DNA of 64,000 nucleotides from NCBI GenBank assembly GCA_027579435.1, contig JANBPK010000846.1, forward strand, positions 124,001 through 188,000, read 5' to 3'. This document shows positions 49,671 to 60,613 of the stretch, piece by piece. The number at the start of each line of letters is the position of its first letter. Within the stretch, counting starts at the first letter, position 1. The notes under the pieces were generated by a model. That model saw only the letters and a program-made list of their open reading frames with translations, had not been told where the DNA came from and did not search any database. A program made the position numbers and the translations under genes. The stretch is from Candolleomyces eurysporus. Its lineage: Eukaryota; Basidiomycota; Agaricomycetes; Agaricales; Psathyrellaceae.

Positions 49671-50450
49671 ATGTTGCTCACCTCCGCTGCTCGCTCTGTC
49701 TCTGTGGCCCAAGGCTTCAGCCGTCGTGCTGCCTCCACCATTGCCTCCAAGTACTCAAAGGCTGTCTTCGGTGCTGCCCTCGCAAAGTCGCCAGCAACCC
49801 TCAACAAGGTCGCGGCTGAGCTCTCCACCATCTCCAACACCATCAAGACCCAGCCTGAAACTGCCACCTTCATTTCAAACCCCACCCTCTCCCAGCCAGA
49901 GCGCGAAAAGGGTATCCAGAGCCTCTTGTCCAAGGTTGAGGGCACTGGCGCGAAGAAGGACCAGACTTCCGAAATCACCAAGAACTTGCTGGCCTTGCTC
50001 TCGGAAAATGGAAGGCTGGGCGAGACAGAGGGTGTCATTGAGGGCTTCAATGAGCTCTATGCCGAGCACAAGGGAGAGTTGACCGTCACCGTCACATCCG
50101 CTGCCGCTCTGCCAAAGGATGTCCTCACCCGTCTCGAGACCACTCTCAAGGCGTCCCAGGCAGCACAGAAGGCCAAGGTCGTCAAAATTACCAACAAGGT
50201 CAGTCAATATTCTCCAAGCCCGTCTCGGCCCTGAGCACCGAACCCTAATTGCTCCTGAATATTAGGTTAACCCCACTGTTCTCGGCGGTTTGATTGTGGA
50301 CTTCGGTGACAAGACCATTGATCTCAGCGCGCAGTCCCGCGTCACCAAGCTGAACAACGTGTTGACGCGTAAGTTCTCGTTCTCCGCCTTCTCTTCCATA
50401 TTCATACCGTGTACTCAACTCGAAACTTCTTATTTGCAGAATCGGTTTGA
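49671..50450 (+). CDS. atp5: ATP synthase OSCP subunit, mitochondrial
   Basis: Peripheral-stalk subunit of F1Fo-ATP synthase that joins the stalk to the F1 head. Presequence MLLTSAARSVSVAQGFSRRAAS, then the OSCP/delta-subunit fold: SKYSKAVFGAALAKS, NPTLSQPEREKGIQSLL, NLLALLSENGRLGETEGVI, FNELYAEHKGELTVTVTSA and the diagnostic C-terminal VNPTVLGGLIVDFGDKTIDL and SVTKLNN-like segments. Intron 1 ~50197-50264; intron 2 leads to a mini-exon giving the family C-terminus LTQSV and stop at 50448-50450. Start at ATG 49671, the first ATG giving a presequence. Confidence 0.94.
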
Positions 50451-51320
50451 GATTACCACACCCGCACTTGATATCCCACTACCTTAATCCCCGTACCACC
50501 GCTGCAGTAGTCGCTCATTGCATATCACAATAGATTTTGGCGGAAACTATCATCTACCGAGGGGACGCAACCCTGTGCACATAACTCGTTTCCTCCCGAA
50601 GGGAGAGCGGAGTACATTTCATTAGGTAACCTTCGGCAACGGCAACGCATCTCTCTCTCCTTTCACCAATGACCAGAGAAGGATCGTACCCCCGCTGCAT
50701 CTGTGATTCTTTGCAAGAGACCGTCATGAAAAATGCTTGCCTTCGTTCGTTCCGCCCTGTCTTCCTTGTCCCAACAGGTTATTGAACCTTTTCTTGGCTG
50801 GTGCATTCTCCACGAGGCCAGCAGGGTTTCGCATACCTCGTCGATCTCCAAGTCTTGCAAAAGGGTCCTCGGAGGCTTGGATGCATCTGAAACCTTTTGG
50901 CTTTGGGCGGCATCCATAGCGCGCTGCTGACAGAGATCGCGACGGTAAGACCGCCGCGCTCGATGACTTTGGCCGACATCGCCTTCTTCTGCGTAAACAG
51001 CGGGTACGGTCAATAATTGAGTGCTCGATAGATCTGGTGGTTGTGGGTGCCTTCGTATCCGATCCAACAATCCAATCTCCAAAACCTTTCGAACCGAACC
51101 CTCTTCCCGGCGTTGGTTGACTCAGAGGATGAAGGATGGGGATGGGAAATGACTATACTTGATGGGGGATCCCCGCAACGGGTTGCTCGGGATTAGGAAA
51201 GCGGTCCGTACCTGCTGAAGATGAGATGTCGGTAATAGCTGGTTGGGAATTATAAAAACCAGATTGCATCTGCTTTGAAGGATAAATCGTTTCGAATTTT
51301 CTGTTCCCAACTAACAAAGG
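50451..51320. other. Intergenic region with an unassigned minus-strand open frame
   Basis: A 139-codon frame lies at 50663-51082 on the minus strand, with other frames of the same segment also partly open. I recognise no domain and cannot tell a gene, pseudogene or chance frame. TATAAAAA at 51251-51258 belongs to the methyltransferase gene at 51321. Confidence 0.4.
51251..51258 (+). promoter_or_regulatory. TATA box of the isoprenylcysteine methyltransferase gene
   Basis: TATAAAAA begins 70 bp upstream of the ATG at 51321. Confidence 0.5.
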
Positions 51321-52276
51321 ATGGCTCAGATACTCAAAGCTCCGTTGCTTCTCATGTTTTGCGTTTCAGCTCGCATTTGCATGACCCCGCCCCATCCTCC
51401 GCCTAGCTCTTCTGAGAGGGCACCTTCAACGAGCTGGGAGTTTTTGATTCAGCTTCGGTGGGGAGCTAAATTCGTGCGGGTGAGTGGACGGTACTCATGT
51501 CCGAAACCTTTTATATTCACCGTTCACCCTTTGATTATTATACCATGTCATTCTGCATCCACATGCACTGCACGCCGCTATAACTGTGCCATACATAACG
51601 CAGGTTTTCTGCGTTACCCTATCCCTTCTCGAAATCCTATTCATATGCTCCACCAGCGTCCCCGAGCTCTCTTTCCTCCGTCCCTATACCTCCCCCCTCC
51701 TCCTCTTCCCCAGCGACAACTCCAAAGACCACCTCTCGCTATACCTGGAAGAGGCGGCGGTATCAAATAAAGTCAAGCTCACACCCCTCTTCGTCGTAGG
51801 CTGTCTCCTCAGCTCTCTCGGGGCCGCCATACGAATCCTATCATACAGAGCTCTCGGGCATTTATTTACGTTCGAGATGACGATTAGGAGGGACCACAAG
51901 CTCGTCACGACGGGTCCGTATGCTTGGGTTAGGCATCCTGGCTATACGGGTATCCTATGTTTTGTTGTGGGGTTTTTTGGGTGTCATGCGTTTGAGGTGA
52001 TTGGTTGTCTTTCCACTCCATTCTTGCTGTTTCATCTTTATCTGATATTTCCGTGGTACCTTTTTGCATTAGGGATCGTGGGTCCGTGAATCGGGTGTCC
52101 TGCGCACACCTCTCGGCCAGGTGGCTATGATGCCCGTTCTGACGATGGTATTGACGTTTGTTGGGTTGTTGAGTAGGATTAGGAAGGAGGATGAGGCGCT
52201 TAGGCGGGTGTTTGGTGCGGAGTGGGAGAAGTGGGCGGGGAGGGTGAGGTATAAATTGGTTCCCTGGGTTTATTGA
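51321..52276 (+). CDS. ste14: Protein-S-isoprenylcysteine O-methyltransferase
   Basis: ER membrane enzyme that methylates the C-terminal prenylcysteine of CaaX proteins such as Ras and mating pheromones. Hydrophobic segments VFCVTLSLLEILFICS, LFVVGCLLSSLGAAIRIL and ILCFVVGFFGCHAF flank the SAM-binding signature LVTTGPYAWVRHPGYTG. The C-terminal motif RIRKEDEALRRVFGAEWEKW is the conserved catalytic/substrate helix pair of ICMTs. Two introns, about 51481-51603 and 51995-52071. In basidiomycetes, farnesylated pheromones make this enzyme relevant to mating. The next gene acts on another lipid modification of proteins. Confidence 0.92.
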
Positions 52277-52688
52277 CGTCGAGTTGGAGAAGCTCGAGAG
52301 TTTCGACCGTGGTATTTATTTAAACATCGTGTATTTTTTTTGCTAGATCTCTCTCTGCGTTTAGGGTGTACCTTTTACCTCTTACTTCTGAAGTCCATGA
52401 AATTCTATTGTGTTCCTCTCACCTTTCGAATATGTACTGTGTCTTTCCGGTCCACAGGCTGTCGCTCGTCTCTTTGCGTCCTTCACAGCGCAGCCAACCG
52501 AGTGGAATCTGACACTCACCTATTTTTACAAACAGTGAACCAAATAAAATCAGTGAACTTGAAGATAAGCCATGAGGCCTTACGGCAATCCCTGAAACCG
52601 CTCGCCTTCAGCCTACCACCCACTTCCTTGGGCTACAATTCGATTTCGAACGATACGATACGATACGACGAATTTAACTTTGGCCGTA
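52277..52688. other. Spacer with CGATA microsatellite
   Basis: Intergenic between two plus-strand genes. A short (CGATA)n array lies at ~52653-52669, about 20 bp upstream of the thioesterase ATG. Confidence 0.5.
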
Positions 52689-53811
52689 ATGTCGAAAAAC
52701 ATGTCCAATGAGTATGCTCGGCTCTCGTCGACGAAGGTACTTGGACTCGATGCTACACTCTTCAAACCGAAGGGAGATGAGCATACTGCAACGGTTATTT
52801 GGTTGCATGTGAGTCGAGAAATATACTTCCAATCTAACTCATTTGCTCATGGCACGATCCATATCCCGGGCTTGCGGGCGGATTATACTGACAGGGTCTT
52901 GGGGACACGGGAAGAGGGATGATACCTGGGGTGATGACTTTGCTGCAGAACCTGGGCAAGTCGGGTGATAGCATCAAGTTCGTTATGCCTCACGCGTAAG
53001 TCGATAATGGCTTTTGCATGAAGGCATACAATTGAGAGCTTGAAAACCTCACCATCGTGCGCCTTTGTGGAAAACACAGACCCCTACGGAGTGTGACCGG
53101 AAACAGAGGAAGTGTCATGCCGTCCTGGTATGTCGATCGAAAATTCAATGCAGACAGTGAATAACGAAAAGACTGACCCAATCAATGAAAGGTTTGACTG
53201 CTTCTCTTTCGACATCGAGAACCGGGAGGAGGACGAACAAGGGCTAGCTGAAGCAGCGAAACTCCTAAACGCATTGATCGACATCGAGGTGACCGAACAT
53301 GGTATCCCACCCGAAAGGATCATCATTGGAGGTTTGAGCCAGGGCGGGGCAGTGACCTGCCGTACGCTCACAACGACGGAGAGGAAGCTCGGTGGGGCGT
53401 TTATACTTAGCAGTTATATTCCCTTACGAAGGAAAGTCCCCGAGGTTCGTCGGCATGCGATTGTTTCTGTTACCATTATTTAATGCTGAAAGTGAGTTCC
53501 TGACGCACGATATTTATTTTTAGATGAAGTCCCAATTGTCTTCTTCCACGCCAATCTTGTGGGGGCATGGAAAGCTGGACGTGCAAGTCCAATTCCCCTT
53601 TTCTCTCAAATCGGCCGAACAGTGGGCTGTGGACTTGGGGGTGGAATTCGTCAATTCAAGGTCACCCTTGACAGAAAAGGATGTTGAAAACGATGCTTGT
53701 AACATCAAATTGCGCTTTGTCGGGTATGATGGTCTTGGGCATTGGTTTTCAGAGGCAGAGCTCAGGGATATGGCGCTATGGATGAGAGCAGTGTTGGGAC
53801 TTCGGGAGTGA
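52689..53811 (+). CDS. apt1: Acyl-protein thioesterase 1
   Basis: Serine hydrolase that removes palmitate from S-acylated proteins such as Ras and G-alpha subunits. VIWLH joins GLGDTGRGM across the first intron; HAPLRSVTGN and MPSW follow; nucleophile motif GGLSQGGA (Ser); catalytic Asp in LWGHGKLD and His in GLGHW. Introns about 52809-52894, 52997-53080, 53127-53191 (donor GTATGT, giving MPSW-FDCFSFD) and 53444-53523. All catalytic residues are present and length is normal for the family. The start MSKNMSNEYARL has an ATG at 52689; a second Met follows at codon 5. Confidence 0.9.
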
Positions 53812-54776
53812 GATGAACCCTTAATCTAAATCATTGGGAACTACACAATGCTCAATCCCAGCCGATATTTTGGTGCACATGTTGTACACGATAAACAATC
53901 TAAAATTAGGGCCGCCTCAGAGGTCTTTTTATATATCATAAAAGACCGGTTGCAAACTGTAGGTCTAAATAAAACTTGAAGGCATCTACATAGGGATTCG
54001 GGATGATATAATTCCCTCAATTTGACGGCCACTTGTGACCGTTGTGGCAGTTGTTGAGGTGTTCTGGCAGCTTTCCGCAGGGCACCGCCTCGACCTTTGC
54101 TCACCAATCGAGGCTGTCTTGGCGCACGGGGCCTTCAGTGAATGAACGTACTGTCCAAAAGACGTGTAAACTGGCTTCTGCGCAGTACTTGGCGGGCTTT
54201 CATGTACAGCACGTTATGTCAGAAGGATGAGCTGGAGTCCCAGGAGTGGGCGTTGACGTCATGCCCAGAATATCCCAATTGGGCCTGCCGGAGCTTGCCG
54301 GGCTGGTAGCCGAGCGGCAAAGCCACTGCCGAGCCGCGGACTAGTGAGTGGCCGCTCATCCACCTCTTATCAACCCGTGTCCTCCAATTCCACAGCGCAC
54401 ACTCTGAGGCCTCGCGTAAAGTACCAAGCCAACCTGAGGCTGGTACTCTCAGCAAGAGGGAGAGAAATAGAGTCATGTACAATGTAAATTCAGTTCGTTT
54501 CCATTGGAACGGTCGCTGCGTCCTATTAATATTGCATCGCAAGCCATTGTCTGCGGTATTTTCGGATACTTACTTACACTTAGGGTATTTCCGCCTAGGA
54601 TGGCATTATAAAGCTTGGTGCACCGCATCGACGGTGCCCAGACATTCTGCTGGAGCCTGACCTCATCCTTGCCCAGCTTTTCTCATTCCACGATCGTGGC
54701 TAGCCCACGGACTTCTTTTTTCTTATAAGGACTGGCTCCCCGTTCACTACTCGTTGCTACCAAGATACCCTCCGCC
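53812..54776. other. Intergenic region
   Basis: No supported gene. A TATAAG box at 54724-54729 lies ~48-53 bp upstream of the protease ATG. Confidence 0.45.
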
Positions 54777-56690
54777 ATGTTCTCCCTCCCATTCACCCTC
54801 TCGGTCCTGTTTCTCACAGAGTTGGCCAGTGCTGCAGAGACCTTTCACATCCCACTCCAACGACGGGCTCAACAAACCCACGACCTAGACTACTACTCCG
54901 CTGCCGCCGACAATCTACGAGCCAAGTATAGCATCGGATCAGCTGCAGGGGCATCTACAGGTCGAAGAAGGGCTGCTGTGGAGAATATTCCAGTGATCAA
55001 CCAGGTGAGTCTCTTTGCAGTCTTTCAGCACCGTCTTCCGGCGGCTGATTGTTGGCCAGAATGGCGACGTAAGTTACTTGGGAACCGTGTCAATAGGCAC
55101 ACCGTGAGTGCATTCCACCCGTCTCTCCCCCGGGCCTCTCCCCCCGAGCATCGCATCGCCTCGACACCACTTTCCTCGTAAATTGGTGGAAGTGACGCTA
55201 CAGCCATGACGTAACGCCCCAATGACGAGGAATTTGACCAGTGGAACGTCGATCCACTATGTTGACATGATTGGGGCCGGCTTGGCTCTGGCAGTCGTTT
55301 GATGCGATGACGTTCGGGTTCGGAGGTCTTGGATGACTCGTAGATCACAAGAATACTAATTTCTCTAATTCTGCAGACCGCAAAACTTCCAAGTAATCCT
55401 TGATACGGGCTCAGCCGACCTCTGGGTCGCCGACTCATCCTGCGTCTCATGTCCTCCTTCGACTACCGTGTTTGATGCCTCAAGATCTTCGACACTTCGA
55501 GCTACCTCTCAGGGTACCACGATCCAATACGGCTCGGGAGCTGTTGCTGGCTCAATCAACCGAGATGTTGTGACCATGTCCAACTTCACCATTCAGAACC
55601 AGGTCTTTCGTACGTATTATCTAAATATCATTTTCCCGAAATTGTTGAGTTGACACTTCGTCGATAGTCGGTGTCGACCGGCTACAAAGCGGTCTTTTAG
55701 ATGGCCAAACCTCTGGTATTTTGGGCCTCGCTTTCCAAACGATCGCTAGCACCGGAGGCGTTCCCTTCTGGCAGAATCTGCTGAATGACGACCAGTTAGA
55801 GAGCCCCGAGTTCTCTTTCTGGTTGGCGAGATCGGACTCGAGGGGCGATGACTCTGCTCCTGGAGGTGTCTTCACTTTGGGAGGAACGAACTCTTCGCTT
55901 TTCAGTGGAGAGATTGAATTTTTAAATATGCCTGGTTCCAGGCCTTCGTATTGGCTCCTTCCATTGCAAAGTATGTACCTGAATTCAGGGAGCGGGCAGT
56001 TGTACTGATCACGACCTTCATCTACCAGGCGTAACGGTGCAGGGTGAAAGCGTCTCCATAGCCACAGGCAACTCGGCCTTGTCGGCGATTGACACTGGCA
56101 CGACTCTGATCGGTGGTCCTTCAGACGACGTCGCAAGGATTTGGGCTCAAGTTCCAGGAGCCACTCAAGCTGCGAACAGCCAAGGATTCTGGACGTTCCG
56201 TAAGCTTGTTTGCTATGCACGTTCTTGATCTTCAGATAGCTGACCCAATTGTTTTCAGCTTGCTCAACTGATGTTAACGTCACAATGTCTTTCGGTGGAA
56301 GGTCATGGACCATTTCACCTGAGGATATGAACCTTGGTGCTGTTACGACCAGCGGTCGGATGTGTGCTGGGGCCATCTTTGACCTGAACATGGGTAGCAA
56401 TATTCCGGCAGGGTCTGGACCGTCATGGGTTATCGGAGCGACTTTCCTGGTGAGTCCTATACTAGGTCTCATCATTTTCCATTCAAAACTTACATTATTC
56501 CTTCCAGAAAAACGTCTATTCTGTCTACCGAGCCAACCCCCCATCGATCGGCTTTGCCGAGCTTTCGACAGCTGCGGGCGGAACGGGAACAGCTCCAGGC
56601 TCTCGCTCAACTGCGGGTGCAGGTTCAATTGTTCCTAAAGCCGGTCTCGCCTTGGCCCTTTCGTTCATGTCTATTTGGACCCTCTTTTAA
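54777..56690 (+). CDS. Pepsin-family aspartic protease, probably GPI-anchored
   Basis: A1 endopeptidase with signal peptide MFSLPFTLSVLFLTELASA, a propeptide to about residue 75, and two catalytic motifs, VILDTGSADLWV and SAIDTGTTLIGG. Other family landmarks: YGSGAVAGSINRDVV flap region, GILGLAF, WVIGATFLKNVYSVY and IGFAEL. After the core there is a ~30-residue Ser/Thr/Gly-rich stretch and a hydrophobic end (AGLALALSFMSIWTLF), as in GPI-anchored yapsin-like proteases of cell surface. Six introns, including a ~270-nt one (about 55105-55376) just before the first active-site exon. No missing catalytic residue. Confidence 0.9.
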
Positions 56691-57390
56691 GGTTTTGGCT
56701 TTGGACCCTTTGCTTTATACTAGGTTTCTCGTAATGATCCTTATTTGACCCAAAACATTGTTGTATCACTAGTCTGTCTTCACGCTTATTACGACCCTTT
56801 TCTCCCTTTCTTCCTCTCTTTAGCGTCGGCGGGGTTCTATTTACTATATGATGGGACACTGCTTGGAACATATCTTACCGCTTAATGCTGACTATGTAAC
56901 TATTTTTACAACGAATCCAGTAGACGCGGCTACGGTCCGAGTTCTGCTTCAAGTTCAATCCGAACGGCAACGGAGACGAAGAGTGAGTGGAGCACGGAGA
57001 GCCTTGGCGCCGAGCGGGAGGTCGGGGTAATGGATCGAAAACCGTCGGACCCGGTGCACAGTGTCCTGGCAGTGCTCAATGACAAACCGAAACCGAACGA
57101 AGGCCTCGAGTCTCGAGCGCTAGCCGTGTTATTCCCACATTGCCCAAAGTCAGCATCATTAATATTAATCAACATAGGACAAAAACCGAAGGTCATATAG
57201 CCAAAAGAAGAGAGCGAGGTATAGTAACATCATCCGTCCGGTTGCCATACTTAATCTAAGCCAAGTCTATTGGTAGAGGGCGGAGAAGAAAGAGTTCCAT
57301 ATACGAGAAAGAGAGAAAGAGAGAGAAAGTTATTGGAGACGGCTATGCGTTTGGGGTATTGAAAGCGCGATTCAAGGCCGTAACTGCCCT
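56691..57390. other. Convergent intergenic region
   Basis: 3' flanks of the protease and the GCC2/CPL1 gene. Contains a GAAAGAGA microsatellite at ~57306-57328. No gene supported. Confidence 0.5.
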
Positions 57391-58740
57391 TTAACCATGG
57401 AAGAATGAAGTAGAGAAGGCAATGCACGATCGCCCATCCACGGAGACAGTGTATCCGGGTTGGCAGGACTCTGCGCCGAGGACAATGAATCAGAGATGAT
57501 AATTCGGAGGGAAAAAGAGAGAATGCAAACATACTGATATTGCACCTTCCACTGTCGCAGCTAACTGCGTCTACGAAGGGAATAGCACTGCAATCGCGAC
57601 CGCCGTCGAGACTAGGGAACGCATCGATGGAATACGAAACGCAGCCGCCGCACGATCTAAGAGACATGTCTAGTTAGAACGCCAACAGTAAAAATTATCT
57701 GAGAAAAATGAATACACACTCCAAGTTGCTCTGGACGTCAACACAATTGTAGTCAACGATCTCCGAATCGCGGAAGACTGGGCAAGCTTTCTCGTTAAGC
57801 CCACAAATGGGCGTGCGCTTAATGTGGCGTTTAGGATGCGAACTGGGCTGAGGGTATGAAATGGCTGTATAGGCAATATTATATGAGAACCGTCCAGAGA
57901 GTGCACGGTCGCTGGTGACAGTACTTACGACAAGCGCCGTTGCTTCCCTGTGAACTAGTCTTGGATGGTGCCCAGGAACCGGGCTTGGAGGAGCACTGGC
58001 TCATCGCCGTAGCGCCGGGGTTACAATACGGGGCTTGGGGGGTACACCTAAGGTTGAACTTGTCAGCTTCAAAGTGATTAAATGCGTATCGAGGAACTCA
58101 CTGTTGGCAATTAACATTTCCACCATGCGCCTGTCAGGAGAATATAGAGATCATCAGTCCATAATTACGCTTTATTCCGACACTCGACGCACATTAAACC
58201 AGCCAGCGGCGCATGCACAGCACTCAGTGGCACCCTGAATATTGTTGAAATATCCAGCAGGGCATGTCGGACAGTCCTTCACGCCTCCAGTTGAGTAACG
58301 ACCTGGAGAGCATTTCTGAGGATTGGACATGGAGCTGCTTGGGCACATATGTCCAGGTGGGCAGCTCAGACAGCCAGTGGAACCGGCGTTGGTGTTGTAA
58401 GTTCCCGGGGAACAAGCCGTTTCTGTGCTCTGTCCAGCGCTGGGGACGTAGTATCCTGGTCGCGCTTTAATACAGCTAGTCTGGCCGTATTCTAAAATAT
58501 GGCAAAGGTCACTACCCAATTTTGAGCACCCCCCCCAGAAGGAGACAACGTACCCTTGGTATAGGTTCCGGCAGCGCAATTCGTGCACTTCCCGTTCGAG
58601 GAGTATGTTCCAGGAGCACAACGACCATCACCGGTTCGCTTGTGAAGTGCATCTGCAGCAATATTTTCGGTTTCGTGAGATAGAGATGTGTGAGCGCTAT
58701 AAGCAACGACGAGGAAAAGGTAAAGATTGGAGAAGCGCAT
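57391..58740 (-). CDS. Secreted cysteine-rich protein with GCC2/GCC3 repeats and CPL1-like domain
   Basis: Signal peptide (LYLFLVVAYSAHTSLS), then ephrin-receptor-like GCC2/GCC3 repeats (CAPGTYSSNGKCTNCAAGTY, CSPGTYNTNAGSTGCLSCPPG, CSPGRYSTGGVKDCPTCPAG, ECCACAAGW), a short Cys-poor linker, and a C-terminal domain with the Cys pattern of Cryptococcus CPL1-like proteins: ACPVFRDSEIVDYNCVDVQ, SCGGCVSYS, GRDCSAIPFVDAVSCDSGRC, SCQPGYTVSVDGRSC. Six introns with consistent phases; the stop is at 57391-57393. The role in agarics is unknown; CPL1 in Cryptococcus is a secreted factor linked to capsule and host interaction. Most short open frames in this locus are single exons of this gene. Confidence 0.8.
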
Positions 58741-59275
58741 CGTCGGCGAGCGTCGAACTGAGAAGACCGGAGGAGAAAGAAGAAATGAAAGGGACGGGTT
58801 GGGGGAAGCCCTCGGCGGAGAGATGCCCCCTTTTTCTTCTTTTTCATTGTCTCAAAAATCTCCTTGAGTCCGAAATGACGGAAGGCCCACCCTACCACCC
58901 CGATAGCTGATTGTCATCGGCCCTCAGATCGCTGGGCGTCAGCAATCACATTCTAAGAAAATATCTCCGCAAAAAAAAATCGCTCTAGACACCCCAGATC
59001 GTGCATTTTAGAGGTTTTCACGGTCAAAGCTCCAAGGGTCGCCGAGATCGAGCACGGAGAGGAAAATAATGGATGGCAAATTACCGTTTAGGGGCAGCGC
59101 ACCGCAAAGGGAAAGAGATCGGCGTTGTTTGGCTCTGTTGCCCATTGGCGTTAGGCGGGATCAATCAACACCGACATTCGCCCGAGTGTGACGTCGGAGA
59201 GGTTGACATCTTCTTTGACCGGACCTGTGCATTTGGCGAGGGAGATATGGACCCAGCACGATAAAAATTCTCTAA
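58741..59275. other. Divergent promoter region
   Basis: Between the GCC2/CPL1 gene and the zf-HIT gene. No supported gene. Confidence 0.45.
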
Positions 59276-60106
59276 ATGGCCCCGAAAAATCAAAATCCGC
59301 GGCACTGTGAGGTGTGCAAAACCAACGAATCCAAGTACACCTGCTCGAAATGCTATGCTGTTTAGTACGTTTCTTGGCCTCAGCTTGGATTGAAGTTTAT
59401 TGACGCCCACCTTAGCTGCTCTGTGACGTGTTACAAGCACCACAAGGGTCTGCCTCCTTATCAACCATTCTTTTCGGATTCTGACGTGATAGGCAGAACG
59501 TTTTTGTCAAGAAACGACAACTAATGAAGAGAAGCCTGTTGATCAGAGCCAATTGATTGAGATGGAAAGGCGTACGTTCCTGCTTGTTCTGATGTATGCG
59601 AAACTGTATTGAAAGAAACGAAGTCGCACCAGCTATGTCCTTGGAGGATGAGCCTCTTACCGATCCCCCTGTTCTCCGTCCGCTGACGTCGCTAAAGTGG
59701 CCCTATGTTCCTGAAGAGAGTGCCTTTCCCGACCCGCTGAAGCGAGATGACCCAAAGGTCCTTCAATTGCGGCAATATGAGGCCATAGGTACGGCTTCCG
59801 ATGAAGTCTTCTCCGTTCGCTGAAGCTTAAATGTTCGGTCAGCAACCTCACCTGCAGTTCGAAGAATCCTCGAAACAAGAAAAAACCTTCCAGAGTTGTT
59901 GAAGTCTATAGACAATCTGCGTGGTAGTGCACGTGAAGAAGCTCTTCAGAAGGCTCTGGGTGTAACACCACCTGATGTCGACGCCCAATTTCAACCAAAG
60001 GAGCTGGACGAGGATGTTCTAGCCCTTCGGGAGCTAGCAGAATCCATCGAAGCTGCTGTCAGAGGAGACAACNAAAAACGCTCTTGGGCTGGATTGGGGA
60101 GACTAG
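59276..60106 (+). CDS. zf-HIT domain protein (ZNHIT3/Hit1-like)
   Basis: The N-terminal HIT zinc finger (HCEVCKTNESKYTCSKCYAV, then YCSVTCYKHHK after an intron) shows the Cys/His spacing of box C/D snoRNP assembly factors. ZNHIT3/Hit1 binds Rsa1/NUFIP and stabilises early snoRNP complexes in the nucleus. Downstream are a Pro-rich segment (LTDPPVLRPLTSLKWPYVP) and a helical C-terminal half (LRGSAREEALQKALG, ELDEDVLALRELAESIEAAV). An N at 60073 beside an A run breaks the frame; treated as absent, the protein ends GDNKNALGLDWGD with stop at 60104-60106, a plausible family C-terminus. Four introns. Confidence 0.83.
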
Positions 60107-60613
60107 TCTCTCAGTCTAGTTGGACCTGTTCGAAGGCTCGAACTCCATCGGGTGGTTTGTCAAATCGAATCCAACGGCAACTGGCAGTTTAATCATCTTC
60201 CGGATCATTATGACATGGGTGTTCGGTGTCGTTCATTGAGCAGCGCCTTGGGCCGTGACGTGTTTCGCCGCTCCGCACTCAAAATTCCAAGGACAGCACA
60301 TTTCCGAACATGATCCATGTGTAGTCAAAATGATAGACTGATGCTCTGGCTGTGTGTGTTTCTTTGAGATTTTGCAGAAATATCTGTCGGGTCTGACTCA
60401 ATCGAGACAGATACTATTTTCCCAAATGACGCTGCAGACGTATCTGAACGGATTCTGCGCATTCGCCGAACCTCGTGGTTGTGTTGAGCACCGTTTGGTC
60501 ATGCTGCGCGTAATTTACTAAGATCTGTACTTCATGGCGCTGAGAGATTCAGAACGATGCTCGCATACTATTTAGCCCTCAACCGTGGGTCTGTGGACCG
60601 TGTTTAGAATCCC
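60107..60613. other. Convergent intergenic region
   Basis: Between the 3' ends of the zf-HIT gene and the methyltransferase gene. No gene seen. Confidence 0.5.

Noticed and set aside
55621..56628. 335-codon minus-strand open frame
   Set aside because: Antisense to the aspartic protease exons; no domain, while the sense strand has both catalytic motifs.
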